In this document: in pieces, positions 1 through 8,422 of the stretch
Layout: each line of letters opens with the position of its first letter
How positions within the stretch are numbered: position 1 is the first letter of the stretch
Assembly: GCA_016946835.1 (NCBI GenBank)
Contig: JACVTC010000048.1
Span: 391,001-455,000, forward strand
Reading direction: 5' to 3'
Source of the DNA: Neocallimastix lanati (nom. inval.)
Lineage: Eukaryota > Neocallimastigomycota > Neocallimastigomycetes > Neocallimastigales > Neocallimastigaceae
DNA length: 64,000 bases
Position numbers and translations under genes: made by a program
Notes under the pieces: model-generated
The model's database searches: none
Told to the model about the DNA's origin: nothing
The model's input: the letters and a program-made list of their open reading frames with translations, nothing else

Positions 1-2
1 AT

Positions 3-899
3 GACAAAAATAAAGATAGTAACAATATTAATAATATTAATGAAAATGTAATTAATAATAATTCAATCAATAATATTGTCAATAATAGTATATCTAATTT
101 GGTTACAAATAATAATATTAACAATAATAAAAATGACGCGTTGGATAAAACAGTAAATGTAGAACAAAATAAATTAAACGCGTTAAAAATGGATAATTTC
201 AGAGGAAATAATAAAATAGGAAATGCTAATAACGGAAAATGTGAAACAAATAATAATAGTATAATTACTAAAGAAGAAAATAAAAATAGTTCCAATGGTA
301 ATGATGATATTAAGAAAAATCAAAATAATAATATAGAAATTAATAATATTATAACAATAAAAATTAAAACTATTGATAATAATGAAGATAATAATTTAAA
401 TAGTAAAAAGAATAAAGATAATAATGATATTATTGAGAATTCTAAAAATATAATTTATAAGAAAAATTGTAATAAAAATGTAAATGAAGAAATAAATATT
501 AAAGAATCTGTACAAGTTGATAATATTAACAGTAGTTTGACTAAAGAATCAAAAATTATTGATAATAAAAATTCAAAAATAAACAATATTCAAATTATTC
601 CAAATAATAATAATAACGAGCAATGTATAAATAAAAGGTATTCAGTTAATAATAAAAATTCCTAGATTGATTTTAGTAAAATTATAAATATAGATAGTGA
701 TAAGGAAATAAAAATTAAAATTAAAAAGAATATTAAAATTCCACCTATTGGTATTCAAAATATTGGTAAAAATAAAATAAATATTAATAAATTAATGATG
801 CCCAAACCTGAGATCGTGTTAAAGGATATTATTATTTATAGTAACAATCGCGTTGATACCAAACGAACAATTAGGAATTATAGATACAAAAGAAAATAA
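3..899 (+). pseudogene. Asn-rich reading frame, 5' partial, one internal stop
   Basis: One frame is open from the window edge to a TAG at 663-665 and then continues in the same frame to a TAA at 897-899. The first 220 codons are mostly Asn, Lys and Ile with no domain I recognise. The last 77 codons are more protein-like, with PPIGIQNIGKN and a basic end RTIRNYRYKRK. No convincing ATG opens the frame inside the window, so the start lies upstream. It could be the 3' end of a host gene carrying a nonsense mutation, or the Asn-rich part of a retroelement protein. The single stop favours a recently broken gene, but an exon boundary near 660 is not excluded. Function unknown. Confidence 0.35.
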
Positions 900-1432
900 A
901 ATTTTAAAAATTATTATTTATATTAATTAAACCTTATATTTTCTTTTAAAAAAAAAATATATAGTTTAATTTTTAGCAAGGGCATTTCTGATATAAAACA
1001 AATATGTGTAGTAACATATTTGTATATTTAATAATAATTATTAAATATTAAATTTATATCTTTTTGATAATAATTATTTTATTTTATTTTATTTCAATAT
1101 GTATTATTATATTATTATAATTATAATAATTATAATACTTTATTTCATATAAAATTTATATAGTTCTATATATTAGAATATATAATTAATATATTACCTA
1201 TTTCTTATAAATTAAATTATTTATATTAGAAATAGAGAACTCTCTTGTAAATTTTTAGGAATTAGAATTATTATTTTAATTATACGAATATTATAATATT
1301 ATTAATAAAATTTACTAAACTACCATTATTTAAAACCCACTGCTTATAAATTATTGCACATAAAAGTCCCGTATATCACATTTGACGTCACGTGTATTTT
1401 ATTTATATTATGTTTTTATATATGTTTACAAC
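900..1432 (+). repeat. Family-I LTR, left part (split by J)
   Basis: From about 1240 to 1432 this matches, by eye, the two solo LTRs at 17924-18663 (opposite strand) and 27468-28131. Shared marks are TTTAGGAATTAG, a GACGTCACGTGTA-like stretch and TTATGTTTTTATATATGTTTACA. The match resumes after J at 5875. The outer start of this LTR is not resolved. I see no gene here. Confidence 0.5.
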
Positions 1433-1649
1433 TGTTACAATATGTGAATTTATATATTAAATGAATCTAGAATAATAATAATATAAATTTTAATATAAAC
1501 ATAATATAATGTAATTAATTAAAAGTAATCTAGAACAAGCCACATTTTTAGTATAAATAGATGTAAATTTCATTATGTAGAACATAGCTAATAACCTATT
1601 CATATTTATCATAAATAACCTCATTAATAAAACTTCATATAAAATAACA
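1433..1649 (+). repeat. 5' LTR of element J
   Basis: A 217-bp LTR with TG/CA ends. TATAAATA at about 1554 is a plausible TATA box. The copy at 5656-5874 is nearly identical, so the insertion is fairly recent. Confidence 0.75.
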
Positions 1650-1664
1650 GATTAAGAGTCTCAT
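1650..1664 (+). promoter_or_regulatory. Primer-binding site of J, anticodon arm of tRNA-Lys(CUU)
   Basis: GATTAAGAGTCTCAT follows the LTR directly. Its complement, ATGAGACTCTTAATC, equals the anticodon stem-loop of animal-type tRNA-Lys(CUU) as I remember it. Copia is known to prime with a 5' half of initiator tRNA-Met whose 3' end lies in the anticodon region, and this layout is the same with a different tRNA. The site can also fold on GACTCTAATC at 1666-1675. The host tRNA-Lys sequence is not in this window. Confidence 0.55.
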
Positions 1665-1680
1665 TGACTCTAATCAAGAA

Positions 1681-1708
1681 AACAAAATAATGTTTTCATT
1701 ATTTTGTT
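1681..1708. other. Perfect 12-bp hairpin in J leader
   Basis: AACAAAATAATG and CATTATTTTGTT are exact inverted repeats around a four-T loop, just downstream of the primer-binding site. Role unknown; a dimerisation or packaging hairpin is conceivable. Confidence 0.6.
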
Positions 1709-1981
1709 AACTACCGAATTATGCTACTCAGCCGGACACGATCCAACTTCTCTCTATCAGACAGATATAAAAAATGTCAAGAAAATTTTTTTTTAAGATC
1801 TCGAAAATCAAAATTTGAAATTTTGTATTTCTGAAATACCGAAATTGAAATGATTTGAGATTGAAGAAAATAAAAAAGAAGAAAATAAAGAAGAAGAAAA
1901 TAAAAAAGAAGAAAATAAAAAAGAAGAAAATGAAGAAGAAGAAAATAATAATTCATCAAAAGATAATAATAATAATAATAA

Positions 1982-2322
1982 ACGTTTATAGTAAAATATT
2001 ATGAATTTAATGATAGAGAGAAAAGCGATAAAAAATACTTTATGTTTATTTTCGATGGTTTTACCGGAAATGAAAATGAAGAAACTATTAAACCAAAATA
2101 TACTGCAGAATTACCAATAATAATTTCAAAATTTTGTGGTGTAAGAATTTTGTACTACCAGAATCAATAAAAGGAAATAAAACTTCTTGTCCAGTAGGTT
2201 ATGTTATTAAAATACATAATGTCTTTTTTGGAAGAAGAGTCGGTAATAAAGAAACTTGTTCAATAAGTGAATATGGTAATAAATTTTCTGATAGACTTTT
2301 TAATATAACGAAAGAAAATTAG
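1982..2322 (+). pseudogene. Frameshifted fragment with SUEL-type lectin signature
   Basis: The first part is open as KYYEFNDREKSDKKYFMFIF and onward to about 2130. The reading then has to change frame to continue to the stop at 2320-2322. The second part contains SCPVGYVIKIHNVFFGR followed by a Cys eleven residues after the SC. This resembles the core of the galactose/rhamnose-binding SUEL lectin domain (C-P-x-G-x-V-I-x-I, then a YGR-like triplet, then Cys). There is no ATG upstream and a Glu/Lys/Asn-coding 15-bp repeat precedes it at 1863-1950. It looks like a decayed host gene piece carried inside J. The lectin assignment rests on motif resemblance only. Confidence 0.4.
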
Positions 2323-3151
2323 TGTAATAGTCAACACACGAAAAGTGAAGCCGTGAACCTCCAACCAAAACTTAAAAACCACTCAAGGACTCTACTCGTG
2401 AAAACCAAATAGCGATATTTACTATTTTGAAAATTGAGCTACCTAGCAGAATACAAAATATTGCCGGACAATACATAATACTAAAAGAGAAATCTACTAA
2501 AATCCCAATCCTCGCTGAATAAAATTTTTGAAATCTAGATTTCGAAATGGTGAAATTGAAATTTCAAAATTGAAATGTTAAATAAAACATAAATGAAAAA
2601 TTAAATATCCTAATTCTTTAAGATATAATTAAATAACCAATATATAAAATGTAAAAACCTACATTACGAATTAAAACTCAGATAATATCATAAATTATAA
2701 TTTCTAAAAATAAAAATGAATTTAAATTTAAATTCAAATTTTGAAATTTAATTTTAAAATTTTAAATTTAGAAAATGTAAACAAACATTTTTTTTAATAC
2801 TTTATACAATCATAACTAAATTATACTGAAATTTAGTTTATATCTAAATTACTAATTTAAATTCAATAAATAAAACCTTTATACCACAATATTATAATCC
2901 GGAGTATGAAATAGAAATAAAGTGCAATTAATAGTAATTATATGAAAATGAATTACGCGTAATATCAACAAATTCAAATATAAAATTTAAAGTTTAATTC
3001 AAATTATTAATATAAATTTGTCAAATAACTAAAAAATATTACTCCATTATACGAATAAATACAATTAACATTTCTTTATAAATATTCTATTAACTTATAT
3101 AAATATCATTTATCACAAATTTTTAACTGAAATTATATTTGTTATATCAAT
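2323..3151. other. Non-coding interior of J
   Basis: No gene is seen. 2381-2600 is an imperfect second copy of the J leader at 1650-1860: both have ACTCTA, a TTACTATTTTG/TCATTATTTTG tract, GCCGGACA, and later GAAATTGAAAT. TTATATAAATA at about 3092-3104 is a TATA-like element 50 bp before the gene at 3152. Confidence 0.4.
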
Positions 3152-3679
3152 ATGAAATGTTCAAAAATTTTGATATTTACTGGAATTATTGGAATATCAT
3201 TTTCAGAACCAGGATGTCCGGATGGTGAATTTTTATGTGGTTATTCATGTTATAATTCAAAAACGCATACTTGCCGTGAAGGTTATCATGTATGTCCATT
3301 CGGCTGGCGCTTTTGTAAAAGAGGTTTATACGACAATAACGGAACTTGTTACGACCCCTCAGAATACCACTGTTCTCATGGAGATGTATTAAGCGGTCCT
3401 AAGGAAAAACCAGTATGCGAATACGGCTCGGGTATTTGTGATTACGAATGTTATAATCCAGCTTATTATAGTTGTAGTAATAAACATTTGTGTTCCGCAG
3501 GTTTTAAGTATTGTCCTGGTACCAGTGAATCTTCATGTTACAACCCTAAATATTCACGTTGTGATGACGGAAATTTAGTAAAAATTAGCGGTGCTAATAA
3601 ATTCAAACATTTTTCTTTTTTAAGTATGCTTATTATGCTAACATCAATAATGTTTTTCCAAAAATATATTATATTTTAG
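3152..3679 (+). CDS. Secreted Cys-rich wall protein, CBM52-like repeats, GPI-type tail
   Basis: This 175-residue protein begins with a signal peptide (MKCSKILIFTGIIGISFSEP). Four Cys-rich units follow, each built on C-Y-[ND]-x4-[YH]-x-C: CYNSKTHTC, CYDPSEYHC, CYNPAYYSC and CYNPKYSRC, at about residues 33, 67, 100 and 129. This pattern resembles the fungal carbohydrate-binding domain of the CBM52/Carb_bind type found in septum glucanases. The C-terminus (FKHFSFLSMLIMLTSIMFF, then a short tail) is hydrophobic and follows a Gly/Ala/Asn stretch, as in GPI-attachment signals. A wall-bound polysaccharide-binding role is likely. The gene is intact, in sense, and lies between the two LTRs of J, with its own TATA-like element. 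There is no catalytic domain. The family call is from motif memory. Confidence 0.7.
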   Translation: MKCSKILIFTGIIGISFSEPGCPDGEFLCGYSCYNSKTHTCREGYHVCPFGWRFCKRGLYDNNGTCYDPSEYHCSHGDVLSGPKEKPVCEYGSGICDYECYNPAYYSCSNKHLCSAGFKYCPGTSESSCYNPKYSRCDDGNLVKISGANKFKHFSFLSMLIMLTSIMFFQKYIIF

Positions 3680-5646
3680 AATTTTCAATACTTTGCCAAC
3701 TTATCAAAGAATTACTCCTTATGTCACTTTATAAATTATCCACTTAAATTACCACACATTTTCACATATATACAAATATTACAAATTTAATTGAAGAGTA
3801 AGAAAATTAACAAAAATATGATGAAATTATAAAATATAGAAATATTACTTCATTTAAGAAAATTACACTTAAGTTTTAATCAACTATTCTATACACTAAT
3901 AATATATATACGAAATAAGCTATTCTTCCCCATTAATATATCTAATACAATTCTACAATATATGTTATTTTTTAACATAAGCTATTACAAATTAAACAAT
4001 GTTTTCCGTTAACTACAAAGCATATTATTTAAAGTATAGTCATTTTAACGAGTATTTATACATATCAAACGCATATATATATATAAATTAACAACAATAA
4101 TGGAGGAGACTATATGTCAGTGACCCCATATAATATATTTTACAATAATATAATATCCCAAATATTTAAGGGAAATATAATAGAATGATAATTCCTAGTG
4201 TGAAATGAGTGCATTCTAACAATAATAGTATTATCAAACCTAGCGTGAAATGGATTTAGATAATAAATAATTTTATATTAATTTAATACAAACCTTCATA
4301 ATGATAGGTATAATATAATAAATATATTTAATATAATAAATATAACCATGAGTTATATACAAACTGATGAGGTTTATCCATCTACAAGCTATACTTATTG
4401 ATTGCAAAATATTCATGAAGTTATAATTATTAAACTTATATCATTAAGATTTTAATGATGAGAAAATCCAAATATATAAAATTCTTTTAAAAATTCGGAT
4501 TTTAGGGGGAATAGTAACGTAAATTATTAATGAAAGCTAAAATGAAATAATAATGTAAAATATTAATGAAAGCTAAAATGAAAGCTAACTAAACTGAATA
4601 AAAATTAGCTCAATAAGAGAAATTTTACGAAAATTAGCCTACAAAGAGAAATAAACTAAAACTATGAACCTTAGCAAAATATTATATAATTTACATTATT
4701 TACTAAAGGTCTAAATGGCTAGAATAACATAATTAATTATAAATGAAATCAATTTTAATACCCCAAGATTATAATTAATCAAATACACCAATATATAATA
4801 ATCAACAATTTATGTAAAACAAACAAATAGTTTCATAAGAGATTTCATAATAAATATTTAAAAACAATCGCAAGGTTAATACTAAACCCACAAAAGAGTG
4901 ATAAATAAAAATAATAAATTGGTTACCTCTTACCAACAAAAGTATACCCTGTTGCAAGGTTAATTACTTATCCCACAAAAAGAGATTATAATAAATGGTT
5001 TCTATCTCTTTATCCAACAAAAGTAAGGTTGAAGACTATAGGTCGAAGATACCACTTTAATAAATTTATTTTTAACAGGTTAATAATAATTTATATAATG
5101 ATTTCAAGTTACTTTAATGTAACAAAACTTAATTCGATGAAGTTTATACAAAACTCATCTAATATAAATCTCGAAACTACAAAACGAAAATAATATAAAA
5201 ATTAGAGCTAATCTATAAAACGGATTATAATTGAAAGTGATGTAAAACCCAATATATAAGAGGTATTCACACAAATTTAGATGGTATAATATTACCCTTC
5301 AAGAGAAAGGTTTCCATCATACAAATGGTAATATATAAACCATATATTGTAAGAGATGTTTTAGAAACATCTAATATTAATGGTGTAATAATATTAAATA
5401 CTTAGTTTTAGGGGGAAATTATTTGATTACAAATATAATTAAAGAAATTATTTTAACAACATTTAAATCGAATTAAAGAAATTAATAAAATGTAAAAGTA
5501 TTTTATTCATGTAAAATTAAAGGATTATTTTAGAATAGAAATAATTAATAGCTTAATGATATCAAGTTAATATTATATACTAGAAAAACTTTATAATAAC
5601 ATATTTACCAGTAAACCAATTTATTCATTATAGAATAACTAGGTTT
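3680..5646. other. Non-coding 3' interior of J
   Basis: No gene is seen. TTTTAGGGGGAA occurs twice (about 4500 and 5403). These are polypurine tracts like the one before the 3' LTR and may be remains of other element ends. Two short similar stretches, CCTAGTGTGAAATG and CCTAGCGTGAAATG, lie near 4200-4250. Confidence 0.4.
4870..5030. repeat. Two-copy degenerate tandem repeat
   Basis: Units of about 84 and 77 bp. Each starts GCAAGGTTAAT, contains CCCACAAAA then GGTT, and ends CCAACAAAAGTA. Confidence 0.5.
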
Positions 5647-5655
5647 AAGGGGGAA
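5647..5655 (+). promoter_or_regulatory. Polypurine tract of J
   Basis: AAGGGGGAA lies immediately before the TG of the right LTR, the expected place for plus-strand priming. It fixes the element's orientation. Confidence 0.7.
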
Positions 5656-5874
5656 TGTTACAATATGTGAATTTATATATTAAATGAATCTAGAATAATA
5701 ATAATATAAATTTTAATATAAACATAATATAATGTAATTAATTAAAAGTAATCTAGAACAAGTCACATTTTTAGTATAAATAGATGTAAATTTCATTATG
5801 TAGAACATAGCAAAAATAACCTATTCATATTTATCATAAATAACCTCATTAATAAAACTTCATATAAAATAACA
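5656..5874 (+). repeat. 3' LTR of element J
   Basis: A 219-bp LTR. It differs from the left copy by CAAGTCAC for CAAGCCAC and AGCAAAAATAACC for AGCTAATAACC. Confidence 0.75.
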
Positions 5875-6302
5875 ACATATCTATATTAAATTCAATTATT
5901 CAAATTAATTATATAATTATTTTTATCCTTATATTTTATTATTATTTATATTACTATATTATTACTATCTTATAATTAAATATCATTATTATGTAACTTA
6001 CAAAGTATAAAAGAAAGATGTAAAAATCTATCTTTTATGTTCTTTGTAAGGTTATTGTAAAATTACCTTAATAGTAATATATTATAGATATTTTATTATT
6101 AAATAAAATAAATAAATTTAAAATCAAATTAATTTGATAATTCTAATTATCAAAGTTTATTATAAATAAATTTTTATTAAACTAAACATTTAAATATTTA
6201 TTATTATTATTATATATCTATATAGTATATTACTATATAGACATATCGACTTAGTGAATATTTTTTAATAGAACATATTATTTTATTTAAATTTAAACTA
6301 AA
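5875..6302 (+). repeat. Family-I LTR, right part, and unassigned AT-rich DNA
   Basis: 5880-6070 matches the solo LTR at 17924-18663 read on its minus strand. It includes ATGTAACTTACAAAG, AAGAAAGATGTAAAAATC and TTCTTTGTAAGGTTATTG, the last two being near-inverted partners that would form a hairpin. Past about 6100 the match fades, and the boundary with the E LTR remnant is a deletion joint. Confidence 0.5.
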
Positions 6303-6672
6303 TTACAAATTTTATAATAAAATGTTATTAAAGATCTTATTAATTATTTATTTCTAACTAACTTATTACTATTAAAATTTTTGATAAATAAATATATTCC
6401 CCAAATATATTTATTTTAACCAATTTTATCTCTATTTTTTTCCAAATAAAAAAACCTCCTTTTCTTTAAAGAATTATAATAATTTTTCTTTTATATTTCT
6501 AATTTCTAATTTACTATAAATTAAATCCTATTGGCTATTAACTAATTAAATAAATTTAATAATTTTTATATTACTATTTATTATTATAATTACATATATA
6601 ATTTAACTAATTATTTATTATATTTAATTTTATTTCTTGATAATATTCTCTTTTTATTTAAATACTGCATCA
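6303..6672 (-). repeat. Truncated 3' LTR of E
   Basis: Matches 14668-15039 nearly base for base and ends TACTGCATCA like the 5' copy. The first 175 bp of the LTR are absent. Confidence 0.85.
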
Positions 6673-6711
6673 AGACGCCCCCGCTTAGCCTAGACTTCGT
6701 CCCTTGAAGTC
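6673..6711 (-). promoter_or_regulatory. PPT region and conserved hairpin of E
   Basis: On the minus strand a G-rich tract (CGGGGGCGTCT) abuts the LTR. The adjacent plus-strand 19-mer at 6693-6711, GACTTCGTCCCTTGAAGTC, forms a 6-bp stem with a 7-nt loop. It is identical in D (20157-20175) and F (52488-52506). Confidence 0.65.
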
Positions 6712-6773
6712 CTAAAAAATATATATATATATATATATATAAATCCATTTAAATTTGCTAGTTTGTTGTTGTA

Positions 6774-7205
6774 AAACAAAACATAGACTGCACATACTGG
6801 GTACCCATCTCCCAATATGGCCATACAGTTATTAATTAACTGTAAGGTGATGAGTTATTGGCATACTGTATCAGCTTCGCCGCTCTCAATCGTCGTTACA
6901 TACTGCCCGGAGATGCATTCCTAACGTTCCTACATATATCTCTAATGACCACGAGCATCAGAACGGAATCATTAACTCCTCCCTAGTGGGTGTAATCATT
7001 GGCGATTGGAAATATTACAACCATCAAGGTCTATGCTTAAATTCAAAGCGTAGTATCAGGGTTGGGTGAAATAATCATTTGAGGGAAAGCCTTATGAATA
7101 TCACGTGTGGTCTCATGATATCCCAGGATAGAAACCTCATCCGATTATTTGGTGCCATGCCGAGGATTCGAACCCCGCCCTCTACAGTAACCTGTATCGT
7201 CCTAA
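6774..7205 (-). mobile_element. SINE-like 432-bp insertion with 14-bp target duplication
   Basis: The unit is flanked by AGTTTGTTGTTGTA at 6760-6773 and 7206-7219, a perfect 14-bp duplication of the kind made by LINE-type retrotransposition. It is far richer in G and C than its surroundings. Read on the minus strand, its first 45 bases contain a perfect Pol III B box, GGTTCGAATCC (7164-7174), in a T-arm-like stem-loop. This is followed by GCATGGCACCA, which looks like a tRNA 3' acceptor end. I found no convincing A box or 5' acceptor half. No coding capacity. A tRNA-derived SINE, 5' truncated or diverged, is the best reading. Confidence 0.6.
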
Positions 7206-7219
7206 AGTTTGTTGTTGTA

Positions 7220-7355
7220 TTTTTTTTTTTTTTTTTTTAATTAAAATTAATCTTTGTTCAAAAAAAAAATTTTATATGAATTATTATTATTTTATTGGTC
7301 AATTATTAATTCATTGAACATGTGAAGTTTATCAATGTAAATGTCTTATTCATGG

Positions 7356-7388
<33 letters not shown>

Positions 7389-8198
7389 TTAGGTATGTAT
7401 ATTATGTTATTATTATTATTATTATTATAATATTTAAATTGATGATTACATATTTAAATTGATAATTACATTCAATTATTATTTTTATTAATTGATTTAA
7501 TTTCATTGTTACCATTTGTTATATAAATATATATATATATATTTGGAAATATCGTATAATTTAGAATTTATAACGTCAAATTTCTTTGTCAAATCTCATT
7601 ATGTTCACATTATTTTCTTTTCGCCATGTATTTTTTTAATTATCATTAATCTGTATTATAATCATTATTATCCAAATAAAATTATAATTAAAAAAAAATA
7701 AAATAATCTTTTGAATCAATGTCTTAATTTAGTGTTGAACCTATGGTTTTAAAATATATACTATTATTATTTTTGTATATTATTATATAATTATATTTAT
7801 CTATAACATTCATATTATTTTATATTATAATACTATCTATTTTGTTATTTTAGTTAATAATATATATTATTATACTATCTTTTTGTTATTTCATCTATAT
7901 TTTATTATTTTACTCAATATATAATATTTATATTATTATACTATCTATTTGTTATATTATCAATATTTTATTATTTTACTCAATATATAATATTTATATT
8001 ATTATACTATCTATTTGTTATATTATCAATATTTTATTATTTTACTCAATATATAATATTTATATTATTATACTATCTATTACGTTATATTGTCTATATT
8101 ATAGTTAATTATACTATCTATACTATCTATGTTTATATATTTTATTATTATATCTAATATAATCAGTTCTTATATATAATTATTATTATTATTATTAT

Positions 8199-8231
<33 letters not shown>

Positions 8232-8350
8232 AGATAAAATTTATCAAATGTTAAGTAATGAATAAAATAAATTTCAAAATTATAAGTTTTAAATTCAGAT
8301 TTTGAAATTTCAATTTTGAGGTTTTGAAGTTTAAATATAATTTAATTATT

Positions 8351-8384
<34 letters not shown>

Positions 8385-8422
8385 CTGTTAATTTTTTTTT
8401 TTTTGTATATATATATGTATCC
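7220..8422. other. 3' non-coding region of E
   Basis: No gene. Poly-T tracts lie near 7219, 7360 and 8203. An array of roughly 66-bp units at about 7855-8100 has three clear copies of TACTATCTATTTGTTATATT followed by TCAATATTTTATTATTTTAC. The pol stop is at 8423. Confidence 0.6.

Larger units (their letters stand above)
1433..5874 (+). mobile_element. Copia-like non-autonomous LTR element J
   Basis: Two direct repeats, 217 and 219 bp, begin TGTTACAATATGTG and end AAATAACA. They differ by one base change and one small indel region. A purine tract AAGGGGGAA abuts the right copy, giving plus-strand orientation. A 15-nt primer-site candidate starts at the base after the left copy. No gag, integrase or reverse transcriptase frame is present. 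The interior instead holds a broken lectin-like fragment and an intact Cys-rich secreted-protein gene, both in sense. It sits inside an older family-I LTR. The flanks ACAAC and ACATA share only three bases, so a clean target duplication is not shown; recombination between two copies remains possible. Confidence 0.6.

Noticed and set aside
663..665. Retrovirus-like gag-pol read-through at the TAG
   Set aside because: No retroviral domains on either side and no downstream stimulatory structure seen.
1433..1649. Perfect target duplication for element J
   Set aside because: Flanks ACAAC and ACATA share only ACA; reported as unresolved rather than claimed.
3189..3392. Second frame overlapping the Cys-rich gene
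   Set aside because: Lacks a signal peptide and any motif; the 3152-3679 frame explains the region.
4361..4385. CTGATGAG, a possible hammerhead ribozyme core
   Set aside because: No following GAAA box or closing stems in the right places.
7164..7205. A complete tRNA gene on the minus strand
   Set aside because: Only the T arm and 3' acceptor-like part exist; no 5' acceptor half, D arm or anticodon arm can be folded.
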